A model generated the notes under the pieces. It saw only the letters and a list, made by a program, of their open reading frames with translations, searched no databases and was not told the origin of the DNA. From Bacillus cereus G9842 (GTDB lineage Bacteria; Bacillota; Bacilli; Bacillales; Bacillaceae_G), in the NCBI RefSeq assembly GCF_000021305.1, contig NC_011772.1:4006001-4070000 (forward strand): DNA of 64,000 nucleotides, read 5' to 3'. A program made the translations under genes and the position numbers. Positions 17,440-25,385 of the stretch are shown here, piece by piece (within the stretch, counting starts at the first letter, position 1; each line of letters starts with the position of its first letter).

Positions 17440-17478
17440 GACTAAATAAATAAAAGTCCTCAAATGAGGACTTTTATT
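17440..17478. terminator. Bidirectional terminator
   Basis: AATAAATAAAAGTCCTC and its complement form a 17-bp perfect stem with a 4-base loop between convergent genes. Confidence 0.9.
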
Positions 17479-17806
17479 TATTTTCTTCTAGAAATTGAAA
17501 CAATTCTTGTAGATGTAGGGCATCTTCACCATAGCTAACAGATACATGAAATATACCGTCAATCTCAGCTTGCATATAAAGATCCACTCCATCACGATCA
17601 TATTTCAATGCCAAATAAAACTCCATTTCTTCTAACATCTTTTTAGAGGTTCGAATTACATAATGCCCCTTCTCATCTCTTCCATATTCAAAGTCTGGTT
17701 CAAAATCATATTTTTGTTTAAAAGCTTCTTTTTGTTTTTCATTAATTTGCATACAAGTAGCTCGCTGTACAGTATCAATCATCTCATCAAACTTTTGAAG
17801 GTCCAC
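17474..17806 (-). CDS. Conserved hypothetical protein, 110 aa
   Basis: Small acidic soluble protein I cannot place. Helical N-terminus ('QKFDEMIDTVQRATCMQINEK') and beta-rich C-terminus ('LYMQAEIDGIFHVSVSYG'). No membrane segment or catalytic motif. The start is GTG with AAGGGGG 8 bases upstream; it begins 5 bases after the ykwC stop, so it is the last gene of a three-gene operon with the serine hydrolase and ykwC. Confidence 0.6.
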   Translation of the reverse strand: MDLQKFDEMIDTVQRATCMQINEKQKEAFKQKYDFEPDFEYGRDEKGHYVIRTSKKMLEEMEFYLALKYDRDGVDLYMQAEIDGIFHVSVSYGEDALHLQELFQFLEENK

Positions 17807-17811
17807 CTCGT

Positions 17812-18690
17812 TTACCCCCTTATATATTTTTTATATAATACTTGTGTTCCACTATTTTCTTCGCCATCCTTAATTAACTCTTCATACAATTCTTTCGCCA
17901 AACTTAAGCCTGGGACTGGTAATTGTAATTTTTCTGCTTCCTCTAAAGCAATCTTCATATCTTTCATAAAATGCTTTACATAAAATCCTGGCTCAAAGTC
18001 TCCTTTTAACATTCGAGGAGCTAAATTACTTAATGACCAACTACCTGCTGCCCCTGTTGAAATACTCTCTAACACTTTATCTGGATTCAATCCAGCCTTC
18101 TTCGCGTAAGCAACAGCCTCACATACTCCAATCATATTGGAAGCAATCGCAATTTGATTGCACATTTTTGTATGTTGTCCACTCCCAGCTGGTCCTTGTA
18201 ATTGAATGTTTGTTCCTAACTTTTCAAGTAAAGGTAAGCATCTATCATATATTTCTTTCTCTCCACCTACCATAATTGCGAGTTTTGCTTCTTTCGCACC
18301 AACATCTCCTCCTGAGACAGGTGCATCTAACGTATATATATTTTTGCTTTTTGCAACTTCATTAATACGTTTTGCTAAAGTAGGTGTAGATGTCGTAAAG
18401 TCAATTGCTATCGTACCTTCTTTTGCATGTTCTATAATTCCTTCTATACCAAAATACACTTCTTCTACATCATGTGGATATCCAACCATTGTCATTACAA
18501 TATCAACTTGCTTCACTAACTCTTTTGGCGTATCACACCATTGTGCACCATCTTGCACTAAAGAATCTGTTTTTGCTTTCGTTCTATTATATACATATAC
18601 TTTATGACCATCTTGCATTAAGTGATAAACCATACTTTTTCCCATTACGCCAATACCAATGAAACCTATTGATAAAGTTTTATGTTCCAT
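17812..18690 (-). CDS. ykwC: NAD(P)-dependent 3-hydroxyacid dehydrogenase (YkwC-like)
   Basis: 292-residue member of the beta-hydroxyacid dehydrogenase family. The N-terminal Rossmann motif is 'GFIGIGVMG' (residues 9-17). The family signature 'DAPVSGGDVGA' and the catalytic Lys in 'GSGQHTKMCNQ' are both present. Sequence blocks agree with what I recall of B. subtilis YkwC ('TGAAGSWSLSNLAPRML', 'GFYVKHF'). Substrate unproven; 3-hydroxyisobutyrate- or tartronate-type compounds are typical. The start follows the stop of the upstream serine hydrolase gene by 4 bases and its ribosome site lies within that gene. Confidence 0.88.
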   Translation of the reverse strand: MEHKTLSIGFIGIGVMGKSMVYHLMQDGHKVYVYNRTKAKTDSLVQDGAQWCDTPKELVKQVDIVMTMVGYPHDVEEVYFGIEGIIEHAKEGTIAIDFTTSTPTLAKRINEVAKSKNIYTLDAPVSGGDVGAKEAKLAIMVGGEKEIYDRCLPLLEKLGTNIQLQGPAGSGQHTKMCNQIAIASNMIGVCEAVAYAKKAGLNPDKVLESISTGAAGSWSLSNLAPRMLKGDFEPGFYVKHFMKDMKIALEEAEKLQLPVPGLSLAKELYEELIKDGEENSGTQVLYKKYIRG

Positions 18691-18694
18691 TTTC

Positions 18695-19831
18695 TCATCC
18701 CCTTTGTTCTAATAAATCATTTACCATCTTTCGGAACTCTTTATTAAAGTCATCATCCATACTATTTTTTACATTTGAAAATAACATAACAAAAATTCCT
18801 TTTTCTTTATTAAAATTATTGAAAGTGTTCCAACCAGATAATACACCATGATTATGAAAATAATCTGCATATATATAAAAACTAAATGCATATTTCCGTT
18901 CTGCTGAAGGTGAAAACATTGCTTGTATACTTTGTTCAGAAAGAAGTTTTCCATTTATAATTGCTTCGTCTAACTTCTTCATATCTCCAACTGTCGTATA
19001 CATCTCACCACAACCATATAGCCAATCCATGCCTAACTTCTGCGCTGGTACAAGCTCTTGATTTTTTTTCACATAACCCTTTGTAAAATTTTTATCGCCA
19101 GGTACCATATTTCCCATACCGGATTCATGCATATCTGCTTTTACAAATATGTTTTCTTTTATGTAATCTCCTAAAGGTTTTTTCGAGATATGTTCTATTA
19201 TATAAGCAAGAACCATATAATTATAATCTGTATATCTCCAACCTGTTCCTGCAGGAAATTCTAAATTTTGACGTCCGATCCAATTAATTAACTGTAAACG
19301 GGAAGCAGCATTAACATTGCCTTTTGCGTGTTCAGGTAAACCAGAGGTATGGGTTAACAAATGATATAGTGTAATATTTTTATTCTCCGGAAATGAAGGA
19401 ATATATTTATTTACATTATCTTGAATATTCAATTTACCTTGTTCTTGCAACTGTAAAATAGATGTGGCAACAACTGTTTTCGTAATAGAACCGATACGAT
19501 ATTTTGTTTGAGGCGTATTTTCTATTTTATTTTGAACATCAGCATACCCATATCCTTTATTCAATATAACATGCTCTTTATCTGTTACCAAAACTGTTCC
19601 ATTAAATTGCTTTCCGACTAAATATTGATCTAATTTTTGAGATATGCTAGCATAATCAATTTGTTGCTCTTCTTTTCCTTCTATATTCCCTTGCACTTCT
19701 GGTTCAATAGTAGGATTCACCTTAGTTGTTAATACTGTGTTTTCCTTTATATTGGGGCTAACAAGAAAATAGTATACTCCGCCGCCAACTATAGCAGACA
19801 GTGAAGCCATTATCATTACTTTTTTTATCAT
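18695..19831 (-). CDS. Beta-lactamase-family serine hydrolase (class C PBP-like)
   Basis: 378-residue membrane-anchored serine hydrolase. An N-terminal signal or anchor helix (about residues 4-23) lacks a lipobox. The linker (25-60) is polar. The catalytic SxxK is SITK (115-118). A Tyr-x-Asp/Asn block is in 'WRYTDYNYM' (198-205). 'HNHGVLSGWN' near the C-terminus replaces the KTG box with His-containing HNHG, as in EstB-like and DAP-like enzymes. It may act on peptidoglycan or esters; resistance to beta-lactams cannot be claimed. ATG at 19831 has GGAGG 7 bases upstream; the frame stays open another 57 bases but without a site. Confidence 0.85.
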   Translation of the reverse strand: MIKKVMIMASLSAIVGGGVYYFLVSPNIKENTVLTTKVNPTIEPEVQGNIEGKEEQQIDYASISQKLDQYLVGKQFNGTVLVTDKEHVILNKGYGYADVQNKIENTPQTKYRIGSITKTVVATSILQLQEQGKLNIQDNVNKYIPSFPENKNITLYHLLTHTSGLPEHAKGNVNAASRLQLINWIGRQNLEFPAGTGWRYTDYNYMVLAYIIEHISKKPLGDYIKENIFVKADMHESGMGNMVPGDKNFTKGYVKKNQELVPAQKLGMDWLYGCGEMYTTVGDMKKLDEAIINGKLLSEQSIQAMFSPSAERKYAFSFYIYADYFHNHGVLSGWNTFNNFNKEKGIFVMLFSNVKNSMDDDFNKEFRKMVNDLLEQRG

Positions 19832-19921
19832 GTCGATCCTCCATAATTCCTTCGCTAAAAATTGTCCCCCTATTCTATTATCAAACAATAAAAAAAAATC
19901 GCAACAATTTGTTGCGAAAAA

Positions 19922-21214
19922 TTACATTTTTTCTTTTCTGTACACACATACTTGATTCTTTCCATTTTTTTTCGCTTCATATAAAGCAATGTCCGCTCGT
20001 TGCATTAATTCTTCTCTTGTAGTTCCTTGTTCATATAACGCAACTCCAAAGCTAGCTGTTAGCTTCGAAATTCCAGTGAATTGCTTTGTTTCAATGAAGA
20101 ATCGTAATGACTCCGCAACTTGAAATGCTTCCTTTTCTACTGTATTTGTCACTAATATAATGAATTCTTCTCCTCCCCACCTTGCAAATACGTGTTGCTG
20201 CTCCACTTTAGATTTCATAAGCTCTGCAAGTTGTATTAATGCCAAATCACCAAAATCATGACCATATGTGTCATTAACTGTTTTAAAATTATCTATATCA
20301 AATAAAATGATTGCTATTTTCTCATCACTACGTATTACCTTTTCCCACTCTACCTCTAGTATTTGTTGAAACTTTAAACGATTATAAATCTCTGTCAATG
20401 AATCTACCATAGCAAGTCTTTCTTGTTCTTGATAGATTTCATCTAATTCTGTAATTTCCGTACATTTTACAATAAATCTTGATAAATCTTCTGGCAATGG
20501 TGTCGCACGTAATAGAAAAGTAGATAATTCCCCTTCATAATTTGACATCTTAATTCTTCTACCACTTGATAAAGTATCGTCTAGCCATGTTATATCATGC
20601 GTCGTCGAGTAGTATCCATTTTCTCTAATAAAATGTTCAGCAAATACTAAATGTTGCTCACGATAGGCAAACAAATTTTCATATCCGAAAAAAGTTAAAA
20701 AATTTGTATTACAATCAACAATTTCATCATCTTCTACTATAAATAATAAATCATTTTGAAAATCAAACATCGTTTGAAGCAGTTCCTGTTGCAAACTAAC
20801 TTGCCTTACTAAAGAAAGTTGATACAAACTCTTATTCACTTCTTCTAATACTGCTTGTGGAGTTACAGGGGCTATTACAATATTACGTATTCCTAATGCA
20901 AGTACATCTGTAAATTCTTTTGTTATTTGTTGATCCCAAATGACAATGAATGTACTTTGCGGGGTATACATATTCTTTATATATTTGATTTGAGAATAAT
21001 CTGTTACATACATAATTATAATGTGCGGTTTCGTTCTTTGAAATAATAGTTCGCCCTCTTCAAAATTATTTGCTATAAACATACATTTTGGATGGATATT
21101 TTCTATCGTTTGTTGATGCTTACATCCATTTTCTATATAAAGGACATTTAACTGCAAATCTTGTAACACATTTTGGAAAACCGTATTCTCTAATAAAAAA
21201 TGTAGTATGTTCAT
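19922..21214 (-). CDS. GGDEF-domain protein, putative diguanylate cyclase
   Basis: About 430 residues, soluble. Residues 1-140 look like a degenerate receiver fold: 'PHIIIMYVTDYSQIKYIK' sits where a phospho-accepting Asp would be expected. A PAS-like region (about 150-260) follows, with 'IVEDDEIVDCNTNFLTFFGY'. A linker helix leads to a GGDEF domain with 'DIDNFKTVNDTYGHDFGD' and the active site 'ARWGGEEF'. The GGEEF sequence supports cyclic-di-GMP synthesis. The position of the RxxD inhibitory site reads EQQH, so product inhibition is probably absent. The start is ambiguous between ATG 21214 and the adjoining GTG 21217; no strong ribosome site precedes either. Confidence 0.85.
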   Translation of the reverse strand: MNILHFLLENTVFQNVLQDLQLNVLYIENGCKHQQTIENIHPKCMFIANNFEEGELLFQRTKPHIIIMYVTDYSQIKYIKNMYTPQSTFIVIWDQQITKEFTDVLALGIRNIVIAPVTPQAVLEEVNKSLYQLSLVRQVSLQQELLQTMFDFQNDLLFIVEDDEIVDCNTNFLTFFGYENLFAYREQHLVFAEHFIRENGYYSTTHDITWLDDTLSSGRRIKMSNYEGELSTFLLRATPLPEDLSRFIVKCTEITELDEIYQEQERLAMVDSLTEIYNRLKFQQILEVEWEKVIRSDEKIAIILFDIDNFKTVNDTYGHDFGDLALIQLAELMKSKVEQQHVFARWGGEEFIILVTNTVEKEAFQVAESLRFFIETKQFTGISKLTASFGVALYEQGTTREELMQRADIALYEAKKNGKNQVCVYRKEKM

Positions 21215-21217
21215 CAC

Positions 21218-21541
21218 TAGTCTTCACTCACTTCATATATCTTGTTCTACTGAATTCCTCACAAACATTTTTAAAAGACTGTTCTCTAATAAACTTTAAT
21301 TTGCGAGAGATACATATTAACAAGCTAATTGAGAATGTTATCTTCCCTTTTCACTCTATAAATTCCTTTTTTAGTGTATGATTATAGGAATTATATCGTT
21401 TGTATGAATGCCCTAGCTTATTTCTTAAAACTTGACAATTAAAATAAAGATATTATATTCTTAAATTCGACAACTTACAAAATGTAAGTAATATACATTG
21501 CGTTTTCTTGATAATTTTACATACAATTTGGAGGATATATA
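21218..21541. promoter_or_regulatory. Divergent intergenic region with nitroreductase promoter and operator
   Basis: 324 bases with no gene. On the plus strand TTGACA (21432-21437) and TATATT (21454-21459) are 16 bases apart. Fourteen bases downstream is the palindrome ACTTACA-AAA-TGTAAGT (21473-21489), placed like a repressor site. The start codon of the nitroreductase is 52 bases further, after GGAGG. Nothing else stands out in the half next to the GGDEF gene. Confidence 0.6.
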
Positions 21542-22159
21542 ATGACAAACGACAACTTTTTTAACGTTTTATATGAACGCACATCTACACGTGCATTCAA
21601 CCCAAATAAAGAAATCTCATCTACAGAATTGCATGAGATTTTAAAAGCCGCAGCACAAGCACCTTCCGCTTGGAACTTACAACACTGGAAATTCCTTGTT
21701 TTTCAAGGTGAAGATGTACAAAAACGATTACACCCAATAGCTTATAACCAACAACAAATTCTTGATGCTTCTGCAGTAGTCGCTATTTTAGGTGATTTAG
21801 AAGCTTATAAAAATGTTGAGCCAGTATATGGTCCAATTGTAGAACAAGGATTTATGAAAGAAGAAGCAAAAGAACGCTTAGCTAAAAATATTGAATCTGC
21901 ATATGCTCGTGAACAATTCCCGAGAGATGCTGCCTTTTCAAATGCATCTTTAGCAGCAATGCAACTTATGCTTGCAGCTAAAGCAACTGGTTGGGATACT
22001 TGTGCTATTGGTGGCTTCAATCCACAAGCACTGACAGACGAATTTAACGTTTCATCTCGTTACGTTCCAATTATGCTTATTACAATTGGTGAATCAACTT
22101 TAAAAGGTCACCCTGCACCACGTATGAGCGTAGAGCAAGTGAGTGAGTGGGCAAAATAA
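21542..22159 (+). CDS. Nitroreductase family FMN enzyme
   Basis: 205-residue FMN-dependent NAD(P)H oxidoreductase of the nitroreductase fold. The FMN-binding N-terminus is 'RTSTRAFNP' and 'APSAWNLQHWKF' follows. 'GWDTCAIGGFNP' and 'IMLITIGE' complete the usual FMN contacts. Probably reduces quinones, nitroaromatics or similar electrophiles; resembles YdgI/YodC-type proteins of B. subtilis. The palindrome in the promoter suggests control by an electrophile-sensing DUF24 or MarR-type regulator, none of which is adjacent. Ends in a strong terminator. Confidence 0.88.
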   Translation: MTNDNFFNVLYERTSTRAFNPNKEISSTELHEILKAAAQAPSAWNLQHWKFLVFQGEDVQKRLHPIAYNQQQILDASAVVAILGDLEAYKNVEPVYGPIVEQGFMKEEAKERLAKNIESAYAREQFPRDAAFSNASLAAMQLMLAAKATGWDTCAIGGFNPQALTDEFNVSSRYVPIMLITIGESTLKGHPAPRMSVEQVSEWAK

Positions 22160-22162
22160 TAA

Positions 22163-22199
22163 AAAACGAAGGTAACTACATTACCTTCGTTTTTTATTT
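22163..22199 (+). terminator. Terminator of the nitroreductase gene
   Basis: AAAACGAAGGTAA and TTACCTTCGTTTT pair around a 5-base loop, followed by TTATTT. Confidence 0.9.
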
Positions 22200-22392
22200 C
22201 CTGTCATACTTTTGTAATATTACTACAAATCATTCGACATTTATACTTATAGAAAAGTATATTCTATTCCTTTATCATAAATAAACGTGACGTTTTGTGT
22301 CGAATTTTGTTAAGGTATTGAAATATACCCGTGTGTTTTTATTACAATTGTGATACAATGATAACAAATAGATAACAAGAGAGGGATTTTCA

Positions 22393-22611
22393 TTGAGTTC
22401 ATACGGAAGCTTGATCGCACTTTTATGTTACATAGTAACTGTACTGCTTCTATATTTTATTGGTGATGCCGCAAACATCTCCATTTTACAATTCCCAAAA
22501 GAAGAAGCATTTCAATTAGAATCAGAAAAACATACTGCACGATCCATCGTACCACTACTCCTAGCTCTTCCTGTATATATCGTCGTTTTATATAAAAGTA
22601 AAAAAGTGTAA
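22393..22611 (+). CDS. Small membrane protein, 72 aa
   Basis: Unrecognised. Two hydrophobic segments (about residues 5-26 and 50-67) flank a polar middle ('FPKEEAFQLESEKHTARS') and a Lys-rich end. The start is TTG at 22393 with GAGAGGG 7 bases upstream. A -10-like TACAAT lies about 35 bases before it. Coding is likely from the hydrophobic pattern and ribosome site, but no homologue comes to mind. Confidence 0.5.
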   Translation: MSSYGSLIALLCYIVTVLLLYFIGDAANISILQFPKEEAFQLESEKHTARSIVPLLLALPVYIVVLYKSKKV

Positions 22612-22754
22612 AGGCTACCCATTTCGTTTATTTTGGTGGTTTTTACATTTTTTTGTTATATTACCCCTATTTTAAACATCATTCCATACTAAACACCCAG
22701 CTAGTCATTTAAAATGAGAAAATCCCCTAGAAAAAATTCCACTCTCTGTCCAGT

Positions 22755-22781
22755 CACTAACTACCGAACTTACATAGATTA
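22755..22781 (+). promoter_or_regulatory. Sigma-K-like promoter
   Basis: CATAGATTA matches the sigma-K -10 consensus CATANNNTA exactly, and an AC element (CAC at 22755-22757) lies 15 bases upstream. The predicted transcript begins only about 20 bases before the start codon of the next gene. Confidence 0.6.
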
Positions 22782-22807
22782 TAAGTGTGAAGGGGGTGAT
22801 GAGGATT

Positions 22808-23176
22808 ATGTTTGGATCATTTGGATGCTGTGATAACTTTAGAGACTGTCATCATCGTGAAAGAGAGTGCGACCATCGTGACCATCGCGAGAAAGAGAGA
22901 GAGGTAAAACCACAACAACCAGCTGTATGTAACGTACTTGCTAGCATTTCAGTTGGAACAGAGCTTTCTCTTTTAAGCATTAAAGGTATCGGATCTTTCA
23001 ACGATGTAATTTTTGAAGGTTTCGCTAACGGTGTTGCTCTTTTCTCCGCTTTAGCTCGTAACAATAATGATAAAGATAATAAAGACGACAACAAAGATGA
23101 TAAGAACCGTCAACGTAATACTTTTAATGGTATTTTACGTGTATGCCCAACTGATATCGTTGCTATCGCTATCTAG
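22808..23176 (+). CDS. Probable spore-surface (coat or exosporium) protein
   Basis: 122 residues. It starts MFGSFGCCDN, then a His/Arg/Asp-rich stretch ('HHRERECDHRDHREKERE', residues 15-32). A compact middle follows ('LASISVGTELSLLSIKGIG'), then an Asn/Asp/Lys linker (about 83-103) and a beta-like end 'FNGILRVCPTDIVAIAI'. The composition and Cys pairs recall Bacillus coat and exosporium proteins, and the sigma-K-like promoter supports mother-cell expression. I do not recognise a named family. The ATG at 22808 sits 11 bases after AAGGGGGTGATG; an in-frame ATG at 22799 is too close to that site. A spore location is an inference. Confidence 0.65.
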   Translation: MFGSFGCCDNFRDCHHRERECDHRDHREKEREVKPQQPAVCNVLASISVGTELSLLSIKGIGSFNDVIFEGFANGVALFSALARNNNDKDNKDDNKDDKNRQRNTFNGILRVCPTDIVAIAI

Positions 23177-23230
23177 TTCTGTGTCTTATCCTCTATAGTA
23201 AGAAAACAAGATTTACTTTTCTCATAGAAA

Positions 23231-23272
23231 AAACCTGAGACCGATTTCAAATCGACTCAGGTTTTTTTATTA
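23231..23272. terminator. Bidirectional terminator (spore protein / ptsI)
   Basis: AAACCTGAG and CTCAGGTTT form the base, CGATTT and AAATCG the upper stem. T runs lie on both sides. Confidence 0.85.
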
Positions 23273-23273
23273 A

Positions 23274-24986
23274 TTATATGCTTTTAACTAGTTCAACAAC
23301 TTCTTCAGCAGTTGACATCAATAATGCTTTTTCTGCTAATGTTTCCATTTCTGCTTTTGACAACTTGCTTAGTTGTGTTCTTGCAGGAAGAATAGATGTT
23401 GCACTCATACTGAACTCATCTAAACCTAATCCTAATAATAATGGGATAGCAAGTGAATCTCCCGCCATCTCACCACACATGCCAGCCCATTTGCCTTCTT
23501 TATGAGCAGCATCGATAACCATTTTTACAAGACGTAAAATAGATGGGTTATATGGTTGGTATAAGTATGATACTTGTTCGTTCATACGGTCTGCAGCCAT
23601 TGTGTATTGGATTAAATCATTCGTTCCGATAGAGAAGAAATCAACTTCTTTCGCGAATTGATCTGCTAATACTGCTGAAGCTGGGATTTCAACCATCATA
23701 CCAACTTCAATAGAATCAGAAACAGTTGTACCCGCTTCTACAAGTTTCGCTTTCTCTTCTAATAAAATCGCTTTCGCTTGACGGAACTCATCAAGAGTTG
23801 CAATCATTGGGAACATAATTTTTAAGTTGCCGTATACGCTAGCACGAAGTAATGCACGAAGTTGTGTACGGAACACATCTTGCTCATCAAGACATAAGCG
23901 AATTGCACGGTATCCTAAGAATGGGTTCATTTCTTTTGGTAAATGTAAGTATGGAAGCTCTTTATCTCCACCGATGTCAAGTGTACGAACAACGACTGGT
24001 TGACCTTCTTTTACACCTTCAAGAACTGCTTTATACGCTTCGAACTGCTCTTCTTCTGTTGGAAGATTGTCACGGCCCATGTATAAGAATTCTGTACGGT
24101 ATAAACCAACGCCTTCTCCACCATTATCGATAATACCTTGTACATCATTTGGTGTTCCGATATTTGCAACAAGCTCAACGTGATGTCCATCACTTGTTAC
24201 AGTAGCTTGGTCTTTTAATTTTGCCCATTCAGTTTTTTGCTCTTCAAATTTCGCTTTCTTTTCTTCAAACGAACGAAGAGTTTCTTCTGATGGGTTTACA
24301 ATTACTTCTCCATCTAAACCGTCAATGATAACGATATCGCCGTTTTGGATTTTCTCCATAACAACTTTTGTACCAACAACAGCTGGAATTTCCATAGAAC
24401 GAGCCATAATTGCAGAGTGAGATGTACGTCCACCGATATCAGTAGTGAAACCTTTTGCATACTTACGGTTTAACTGAGCTGTATCAGATGGTGTTAAATC
24501 TTCAGCAATGATGATTACCTCTTCAGAAATTGTACCAGGATTTGAGAAGTTAATTCCTAGTAAATGTGCAAGAACGCGTTTTGTTACGTCACGAATGTCT
24601 GCAGCACGTTCTTTCATATATTCGTTATCCATGTTTTCAAACATAGAAATAAACATTGATGCAACTTCATCCATTGCAAATTCAGCATTTACTTTTTCGC
24701 TATTCACTTTATCTTTTACTGGGTTTACTAGTTCTGGATCATTTAACACTAATAAATGTGCTTCAAAGATCGCAGCTTTGTCAGCACCTAGCTCAGCAAA
24801 TGCGTGGTCTTTAATAGCTTCTAATTCAGTTTTTGCTTTCTCAAGCGCAGCGTCTAAGCGTGCAATTTCTGCAGCTTCGTTTGTAATTGATTTCTTTTCG
24901 ATGTTAAATTCAGGATTTTCAAGTCTGAAAGCCTTTGCAATAGCAATCCCACTTGATGCAGCGATCCCTTGAATGTTAAGAGTCAT
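23274..24986 (-). CDS. ptsI: PTS enzyme I (phosphoenolpyruvate-protein phosphotransferase)
   Basis: Cytosolic first component of the sugar phosphotransferase system: takes phosphate from PEP onto its His and passes it to HPr. 570 residues. The phosphorylated His190 is in '[13 protein letters not shown]'. The C-terminal PEP-binding half shows '[12 protein letters not shown]', '[10 protein letters not shown]' and 'GMCGEMAGD' with the active Cys. The ATG overlaps the ptsH stop (TAATG), so the two are coupled. Standard length, no anomalies. Confidence 0.98.
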   Translation of the reverse strand: MTLNIQGIAASSGIAIAKAFRLENPEFNIEKKSITNEAAEIARLDAALEKAKTELEAIKDHAFAELGADKAAIFEAHLLVLNDPELVNPVKDKVNSEKVNAEFAMDEVASMFISMFENMDNEYMKERAADIRDVTKRVLAHLLGINFSNPGTISEEVIIIAEDLTPSDTAQLNRKYAKGFTTDIGGRTSHSAIMARSMEIPAVVGTKVVMEKIQNGDIVIIDGLDGEVIVNPSEETLRSFEEKKAKFEEQKTEWAKLKDQATVTSDGHHVELVANIGTPNDVQGIIDNGGEGVGLYRTEFLYMGRDNLPTEEEQFEAYKAVLEGVKEGQPVVVRTLDIGGDKELPYLHLPKEMNPFLGYRAIRLCLDEQDVFRTQLRALLRASVYGNLKIMFPMIATLDEFRQAKAILLEEKAKLVEAGTTVSDSIEVGMMVEIPASAVLADQFAKEVDFFSIGTNDLIQYTMAADRMNEQVSYLYQPYNPSILRLVKMVIDAAHKEGKWAGMCGEMAGDSLAIPLLLGLGLDEFSMSATSILPARTQLSKLSKAEMETLAEKALLMSTAEEVVELVKSI

Positions 24987-25249
24987 TATTCTCCTAATCC
25001 TTCGTTTTTCATAGTTTCTTCGATAGCTGCTAGTGCTTGAGCTGCATCATCACCATTTGCAGTGATTTTAATTTCTGCGTTTTGTTGAATACCTAAAGAC
25101 ATTACGCCCATGATTGATTTTAAGTTAACGTTCTTTCCGTTATACTCTAAGTTAATGTCAGAACCGAATTTGCTTGCAGTGTTTACAAGTAGAGTTGCTG
25201 GACGAGCATGAATTCCTGAGTCGCTAGTTACTTTAAAGATTTTTTCCAT
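24986..25249 (-). CDS. ptsH: Phosphocarrier protein HPr
   Basis: 87-residue PTS phosphocarrier. The active His14 lies in 'SGIHARPAT' and the HPr-kinase target Ser45 in 'NLKSIMGVM'; these correspond to His15 and Ser46 of B. subtilis HPr, since this one is a residue shorter at the start. Ser phosphorylation makes it a CcpA cofactor in Firmicutes. AAAGGAG precedes the ATG. It is first in ptsHI, with its own promoter in the gap after ptsG. Confidence 0.98.
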   Translation of the reverse strand: MEKIFKVTSDSGIHARPATLLVNTASKFGSDINLEYNGKNVNLKSIMGVMSLGIQQNAEIKITANGDDAAQALAAIEETMKNEGLGE

Positions 25250-25314
25250 GATAATTTATCTCCTTTAAATTACAGTATTTTTTTAGTTGTATAGACGTGA
25301 GTACTACATCATCT

Positions 25315-25343
25315 ATTGTATATAATAGGCGATGTTCGGTCAA
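25315..25343 (-). promoter_or_regulatory. Promoter of ptsHI
   Basis: On the minus strand TTGACC (25338-25343) and TACAAT (25315-25320) are 17 bases apart. It lies inside the large hairpin that follows ptsG. Confidence 0.6.
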
Positions 25344-25359
25344 CCACATCGCCTATTAT
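25322..25359 (-). terminator. Strong hairpin between ptsG and ptsH
   Basis: ATAATAGGCGATGT and ACATCGCCTATTAT form a 14-bp perfect stem with a 10-base loop. There is no T run, so it may be an RNA 3'-end stabiliser for ptsG or a partial terminator. It overlaps the ptsHI promoter. Confidence 0.55.
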
Positions 25360-25385
25360 AATTATAAACATTTTGCGTCAAATTC

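Noticed and set aside
18206..18607. 133-codon frame antisense to ykwC
   Set aside because: Shadow ORF; ykwC is complete on the other strand.
24508..24972. 154-codon frame antisense to ptsI
   Set aside because: Shadow ORF with no ribosome site and a low-complexity translation.
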